A DNA stretch of 53,315 nt, from positions 1-53,315 of the forward strand of contig JAKSKO010000005.1 of the NCBI GenBank assembly GCA_024401715.1. Reading direction: 5' to 3'. Within the stretch, counting starts at the first letter, position 1, and each line of letters begins with the position of its first letter. The notes under the pieces are model-generated. The model saw nothing but the letters and a program-made list of their open reading frames with translations, did not search any database and was not told the origin of the DNA. The position numbers were made by a program, and so were the translations under genes. This DNA is from Bacteroidales bacterium. Its GTDB lineage: Bacteria > Bacteroidota > Bacteroidia > Bacteroidales > UBA932. Shown in pieces: positions 49,271-53,315 of the stretch.

Positions 49271-52162
49271 CTATTCTAGCTCCTGCGGACGCGGTTCGGT
49301 CCAGACCTTGTATACGCGCCACTTGCCGTAGGTGTCCACATGAGAATTATGGGTGTTGAATATAGGTTTTGGTGTTTCTCCGTATTCTGCAGCGCCTACC
49401 CTGGATGTCATATAATTGAGACTGCTCTCTTTTTTTGCCTTAAGGAATATGTCATATCCGCTGTTGCCTGCATTCTCAGCTGTAAGCAGGGTGGCACTGG
49501 CAGACTCCTGTGTTGTAGATACCAGCGGATATATTGACACGGTTTCTGTACTTCTCCAAAGATAATTGCCAAATGTGTTTTTCAAGACAAAACCACCTTC
49601 TTTTTTCTCCAGGGTCCAGAACATCTTGCCATATTTGCCCAGAGGGTTTATGTCAAGAGCAGTATCACTATTACGGATTTGTGTGTCAAAGGCCCAGAAC
49701 GGAGACTTTGAAAACGGTACTGTTGATTTCTGTCCGTCACCATTGAAGTTGAACGCTCCGTCGCTTGGGTTGGAAGTATAATTGCTGTTGGTACAGTGTA
49801 GAATAAGCGTGTCCTTAACGCTGCTTTCAGACGTTGTGGTGAGCGCATTCAACTCTGTATCTTTCAGTGCCTTGACCTTCACTATCCTTGTGGTTTTCGC
49901 GCTGATTGAGATGTCGTGTGTTACGTTATTTATTGTGTATGTATAGCTTGTTCCGTCTGATGAATCCGGATTAATTTGTGTATCACCATGCATTACTACA
50001 GGAGCTCCGTCAAAGCTGCCGTATAAAGGGTCATCAATGCTTAATGTTGTGTTGTAGTTGATGGTCGATCCATCAACATCGTTGTCCGGATTGCTGCATG
50101 TTATTCCTGAAGAAAGATCTTTTGTGATGACATGGCTTCCTGTTCTTCCAACAACCTGGTTTGAACCATTGGTGGCCCCTATGTTGAATGCTGCAGTGTT
50201 CTGCATATCCAAAGCATCCTGATCTGAGGTGCTTACCATGTATATCATGGTTGCAAACGCGTAATTGTTATTGTCGTTTGCGTTGTCCCTGAAACCGAAT
50301 ATCGCAAGACCAGGTGTCCTGTTCTCGTGTAAATATGAGCTTTCTGAGGTACTTACTATATCTCCTGCAGCAAATGGATTCACGGCGGGATTGAGGTCGC
50401 CGAGTCCGTAATTCGTAAACAATTTGGATGCTCCCCAGTTCAGAAGAGATCCTGCATTGTTCTTTATGGCATCCTTCATAACGAAGAATCCTATGAAGGT
50501 ATTGGCAGGGAATATCTCGCTTGTGAACCCTTCGGAGTTCGTATATAACAATTGGATTGTGGAATATTCTGCTATTGGAGCTTTTGTAGGGTCTCCTATA
50601 TTCGGTGGTGTTCCAATATCATATCCACCAGTTTTGCTTCCACCATAATTGAATGGAACATGATCCCCGCGTGAGACATCTGGGAAGACTATATATTTTT
50701 TGAAATTCGTATTCTTTGGCTGTGATACCTCATCCGATGTCTGGTATGGAAAAAAGTAGTATCCCAACAGATTCCTGTCCCATGCATTTTCAGAGATGAA
50801 AGTCACGTACACCTTACTGTCTTTGGTTATTTTCATTGTCTTGCCGGCATTGGTGCTGTTTCCCGGGCTCTTGAACAGTTTTCCCAGGAAATTAGGGGTG
50901 TTGTTGCCCCTGCTGGGTGTATAATCAAGCTGCATTTTGCCGGTAAATTCAGCCTGCTTGTCCGATGTTCCCAATAATTCGAATAACTGTGACGGAACAT
51001 TGCTTTCTGTCATGCCGTCAGCCGCAATGATGCGCTGGTCAGGGTCGTATGGCTTGCCGTATTCGTTCCATGTGCCCAGAAGTGAGCTTACGCCGAAGGC
51101 TGTGCTGATAACTGTTGCCGGCGGCACCAAAGACATATTTCTGGTGGCGCGGTAGATCTTTCCGTTCGTGAACGCCTCCAGCTGCTTGCTTTCCTGTGCG
51201 TCAGGTTCGTCCTGGCCGGGGAATGAGCGGAATTCGCTGTAGAAAGTGTTTTCTCCCACATTTGCAGTGATGCGGAACTTGGAAGAGAACACGTTCAGAT
51301 TATGTGCGCTGCTGCAAAGAACATATGCCACCTTGGTTTTCCCCTCATTGCCTCCGTCTGCCCATGAAGTTAGCTGTAATTCAGTAAGATAATCGCTATC
51401 ACTATTGTTTGTTCCTTCCGTAGGATTTGCAAAACCGCTGTTGTTCACCATCCATAGGTTTGCCGCTTTGAATTCTTTCGGGAACACTTTGTCATTAGCC
51501 CCACGTTTCATTGTGGAAAGCAGGATTTTGTCGTTGGAGCCGAGAGTATTGGGTGCTTCTTCCTGGAAATTCATCACAAGCTTTACAACGTATGCCGTGT
51601 TTTCCAGGCTTACAATGCTGTTGTCCTCCTGGCTTTCCTTCCATACGAAAGGCATTATATTGCCCAGCCCTTCCAGGGTTCCATCCTGGCTGCTCCAGTC
51701 TATTGTTCCCTGGGCAGCAGGTGCCGTGCCTTCCGTTATCTGTTGTTCTTTCGATGAAAGAGAAGGATAAACATATGCATACCTTTCTCCCTCTGCTTTT
51801 GCAAGTATCTGGCCGTGAAAAGTCCTTTTGCCATCTGCCCCTGCTTCATCGGACACCATGTCTCCGGCGTAAAATGCCCCGTTATCTTTCAAGATATAAA
51901 CGGAAATGCGTTCTTCACCTTCGGCGTTCCATGCGGGAGACAGTTTGATTCCTGATCCACCGTCAGATACCTCGCTTATAGAAAGCTTTGTCTGTCCTTC
52001 CAAAGCAGGTGTGAAACTGTGGTCCACCAGTTTACGGACAATTCTGTCCGTGTTTTCCATATTGTTGCCCTCCTGGTTCTCTTCACGCCCAAGCTCTCTT
52101 TTGCAGGATTGTGCCGCCAATAGTGCAGTGCATATGGCAAGCGGGATAAACAGTCTTCTCAT
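49271..52162 (-). CDS. Large fimbrillin-like surface lipoprotein
   Basis: ATG 52162 begins a lipoprotein signal (MRRLFIPLAICTALLAAQSC, Cys20) and gives 963 residues. The N-terminal third (about 35-360) resembles fimbrillin-like domains (SVYILKDNGAFYAGDMVSDE). A middle region (about 380-650) with PANTFIGFFVMKDA and TPGLAIFGFRDNANDNNNY is reminiscent of DUF4114. A beta-rich C-terminal region (about 690-963) follows. It starts 1 nt after the stop of a 47-residue peptide gene and is followed by the SDR gene. Probably a cell-surface adhesin or fimbrial tip component; domain calls are tentative. Confidence 0.78.
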   Translation of the reverse strand: MRRLFIPLAICTALLAAQSCKRELGREENQEGNNMENTDRIVRKLVDHSFTPALEGQTKLSISEVSDGGSGIKLSPAWNAEGEERISVYILKDNGAFYAGDMVSDEAGADGKRTFHGQILAKAEGERYAYVYPSLSSKEQQITEGTAPAAQGTIDWSSQDGTLEGLGNIMPFVWKESQEDNSIVSLENTAYVVKLVMNFQEEAPNTLGSNDKILLSTMKRGANDKVFPKEFKAANLWMVNNSGFANPTEGTNNSDSDYLTELQLTSWADGGNEGKTKVAYVLCSSAHNLNVFSSKFRITANVGENTFYSEFRSFPGQDEPDAQESKQLEAFTNGKIYRATRNMSLVPPATVISTAFGVSSLLGTWNEYGKPYDPDQRIIAADGMTESNVPSQLFELLGTSDKQAEFTGKMQLDYTPSRGNNTPNFLGKLFKSPGNSTNAGKTMKITKDSKVYVTFISENAWDRNLLGYYFFPYQTSDEVSQPKNTNFKKYIVFPDVSRGDHVPFNYGGSKTGGYDIGTPPNIGDPTKAPIAEYSTIQLLYTNSEGFTSEIFPANTFIGFFVMKDAIKNNAGSLLNWGASKLFTNYGLGDLNPAVNPFAAGDIVSTSESSYLHENRTPGLAIFGFRDNANDNNNYAFATMIYMVSTSDQDALDMQNTAAFNIGATNGSNQVVGRTGSHVITKDLSSGITCSNPDNDVDGSTINYNTTLSIDDPLYGSFDGAPVVMHGDTQINPDSSDGTSYTYTINNVTHDISISAKTTRIVKVKALKDTELNALTTTSESSVKDTLILHCTNSNYTSNPSDGAFNFNGDGQKSTVPFSKSPFWAFDTQIRNSDTALDINPLGKYGKMFWTLEKKEGGFVLKNTFGNYLWRSTETVSIYPLVSTTQESASATLLTAENAGNSGYDIFLKAKKESSLNYMTSRVGAAEYGETPKPIFNTHNSHVDTYGKWRVYKVWTEPRPQELE

Positions 52163-52163
52163 A

Positions 52164-52307
52164 TCAGCAATCTCCTCCGAAACCAAATCCTTCCCTAAAT
52201 CCCAATTCTCTGTTGTTGCTGTCCTGGCAGATTTCCGCCCCAGCCTCTATATCTATCACCTCAATCTCAGGTGCAATGTATTTTCCTGTAACTTTCACTT
52301 TAATCAC
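52164..52307 (-). CDS. Small peptide (47 aa) upstream of the fimbrillin-like lipoprotein
   Basis: The frame runs from GTG 52307 (or GTG 52298) to TGA at 52164 and ends one base before the lipoprotein ATG, so the two should be translationally coupled. Its core KYIAPEIEVIDIEAGAEICQ matches the 41-residue peptide at 42999-43124. The tail is Gly/Phe-rich (REGFGFGGDC) and ends in Cys. It lacks a signal peptide. Both start codons are GTG, so the exact N-terminus is uncertain. Function unknown. Confidence 0.65.
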   Translation of the reverse strand: MIKVKVTGKYIAPEIEVIDIEAGAEICQDSNNRELGFREGFGFGGDC

Positions 52308-52328
52308 TCAGATGTTTTTTATTTTTGT

Positions 52329-53315
52329 TTATTCGGCAAGGAACGCGCAGATTGCGTCTATGTCCGATGCCGGGAAAGATATCTGCTCTCCGCTTGCAAG
52401 GTTCTTTATGTTCACGTTTCCGCCGGCAACCTCATCGGCACCACAGATGCTAAGGAAAGGTATGGCCTTGCGGTCTGCATAGTCGAACTGCTTTTTCAGC
52501 TTCGATGCATCGGGATAAATCTCGCATGCAATGCCTTTTGCGCGCAGTGCGGCAGCCACAGGAATCACAAAGCGTGTCTCGTCGGCGCCCATGTTGGCGA
52601 AAAGAAGGGTGGAGGCGGCGTCAAGGCCGGCAGGGAAGAGATTCAGGCCCAGAAGCACATCGTAGATGCGGTCTGCGCCGAAAGAGATGCCCACGCCGCT
52701 CATGTTAGGAAGGCCGAAGATGCCTGTGAGATTGTCGTAACGGCCGCCGCCGCATATGCTGCCAATCTGGAAATCCAGGGCTTTAACCTCGAAGATGGCT
52801 CCGGTATAGTAGTTAAGGCCGCGCGCAAGGGAGAAGTCCAGCTCCACCTCGCATTTCACTGCGGCTGCTTTGATTAGGCCGAAGAGCTCTGTGATCTCCT
52901 GCAGGCCCTTGCAGCCTGTCTCGCTGCTCTGCAGGATAACGCCCATCTGCTGCAGCTTCTCCTCTGTGCTGCCCTCAAGGGAAAGAACAGGGCGCAGAAC
53001 TGCAACGGCATCGGCGGTGAGCCCGCGCTCCAGAAGCTCTGCCTCCACAGCCTCAAGCCCAATCTTGTCTATCTTGTCTATTGCAACGGTGATGTCCACC
53101 ATCTTGTCCGGGAATCCGCATACCTCTGCAAGGCCTGCAAGCACTTTGCGGTTGTTCACCTTCAGGCAAACGCGCACGCCAAGGGCGCTGAAAACCTCGT
53201 CCACCATCTGCACCATCTCCAGCTCTCCAAGCAGGCTGTTGGAGCCGATGGAGTCTGCGGCGCACTGGTAGAACTCGCGGTAGCGGCCCTTCTGCGGACG
53301 GTCTGCACGCCATAC
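52329..53315 (-). CDS. hisS: Histidyl-tRNA synthetase, partial (N-terminus beyond the window)
   Basis: This class II synthetase charges tRNA-His. The visible part covers motif 2 (VWRADRPQKGRYREFYQC, at the window edge), the His-specific loop LARGLNYYTGAIFEV, CGGGRYDNL, motif 3 GVGISFGADRIYDVL and the C-terminal anticodon-binding domain. About 328 residues are present; roughly 110-130 N-terminal residues lie outside. It is encoded upstream of the small peptide and lipoprotein in the same direction. Confidence 0.96.
   Translation of the reverse strand, partial: VWRADRPQKGRYREFYQCAADSIGSNSLLGELEMVQMVDEVFSALGVRVCLKVNNRKVLAGLAEVCGFPDKMVDITVAIDKIDKIGLEAVEAELLERGLTADAVAVLRPVLSLEGSTEEKLQQMGVILQSSETGCKGLQEITELFGLIKAAAVKCEVELDFSLARGLNYYTGAIFEVKALDFQIGSICGGGRYDNLTGIFGLPNMSGVGISFGADRIYDVLLGLNLFPAGLDAASTLLFANMGADETRFVIPVAAALRAKGIACEIYPDASKLKKQFDYADRKAIPFLSICGADEVAGGNVNIKNLASGEQISFPASDIDAICAFLAE

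Overview
The window is a 53.3 kb chromosomal segment of a member of the Bacteroidota, most likely an anaerobic gut-type Bacteroidales. Support comes from promoters of the TTTG / TAnnTTTG type, a V-type ATPase operon carrying the DUF2764 gene, a methylmalonyl-CoA decarboxylase operon, a serine palmitoyltransferase gene, an Oar-type TonB-dependent receptor, many lipoproteins with BACON, fimbrillin-like or BspA-like domains, and HicAB. Genus cannot be fixed from the sequence alone. No tRNA, rRNA or CRISPR array was seen.

Layout. (1) 0.1-3.4 kb, minus: mmdA, a gamma/biotin-carrier fusion and mmdB, a Na+-pumping decarboxylase for propionate formation. (2) 3.5-3.8 kb, plus: a complete type A RNase P RNA gene (rnpB). 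(3) 3.8-6.5 kb: adenosine deaminase, a HicAB module and a beheaded lipoprotein gene that runs into a second, partial copy of the rnpB 3' end. The segment between the two rnpB ends looks like an old insertion. (4) 6.5-15.6 kb, minus: three related surface lipoproteins, then a large BACON/OB-fold lipoprotein and its Oar-type TonB receptor. (5) 15.8-18.6 kb, plus: GH3 beta-glucosidase and a DsbD-N-like membrane protein. (6) 18.7-27.2 kb, minus: ftsE, nth and V-ATPase genes E-DUF2764-A-B-D-I-K in one run. The K (rotor ring) gene has an in-frame TAA just before the ion-binding helix. (7) 27.2-39.2 kb, plus: TPR protein, outer-membrane barrel, gyrB, serine palmitoyltransferase, SDR reductase, 7TM-HD phosphodiesterase and a short trigger factor. 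(8) 39.2-46.9 kb: an accessory island with an orphan Rhs tip, lipoproteins (one with a G8 tract, one with a nonsense codon), an IS256-family transposase, a small peptide plus BspA-like lipoprotein pair, dispersed repeats and hairpin-rich non-coding DNA. (9) 46.9-53.3 kb: a DUF5106/thioredoxin-like protein, an NAD(P)-binding epimerase-like protein, an SDR, a large fimbrillin-like lipoprotein preceded by another small peptide, and hisS, cut by the window end.

How the parts fit. Energy metabolism (Na+ decarboxylase, V-ATPase), glycan capture and breakdown (TonB receptor, surface lipoproteins, GH3) and sphingolipid synthesis (Spt plus a candidate 3-ketosphinganine reductase) are as expected for a gut Bacteroidales. 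The least ordinary signals are the partial rnpB copy with compensatory base changes, the interrupted atpK, the family of small peptides placed just before surface lipoproteins, and the structured non-coding stretch at 45.15-45.6 kb.
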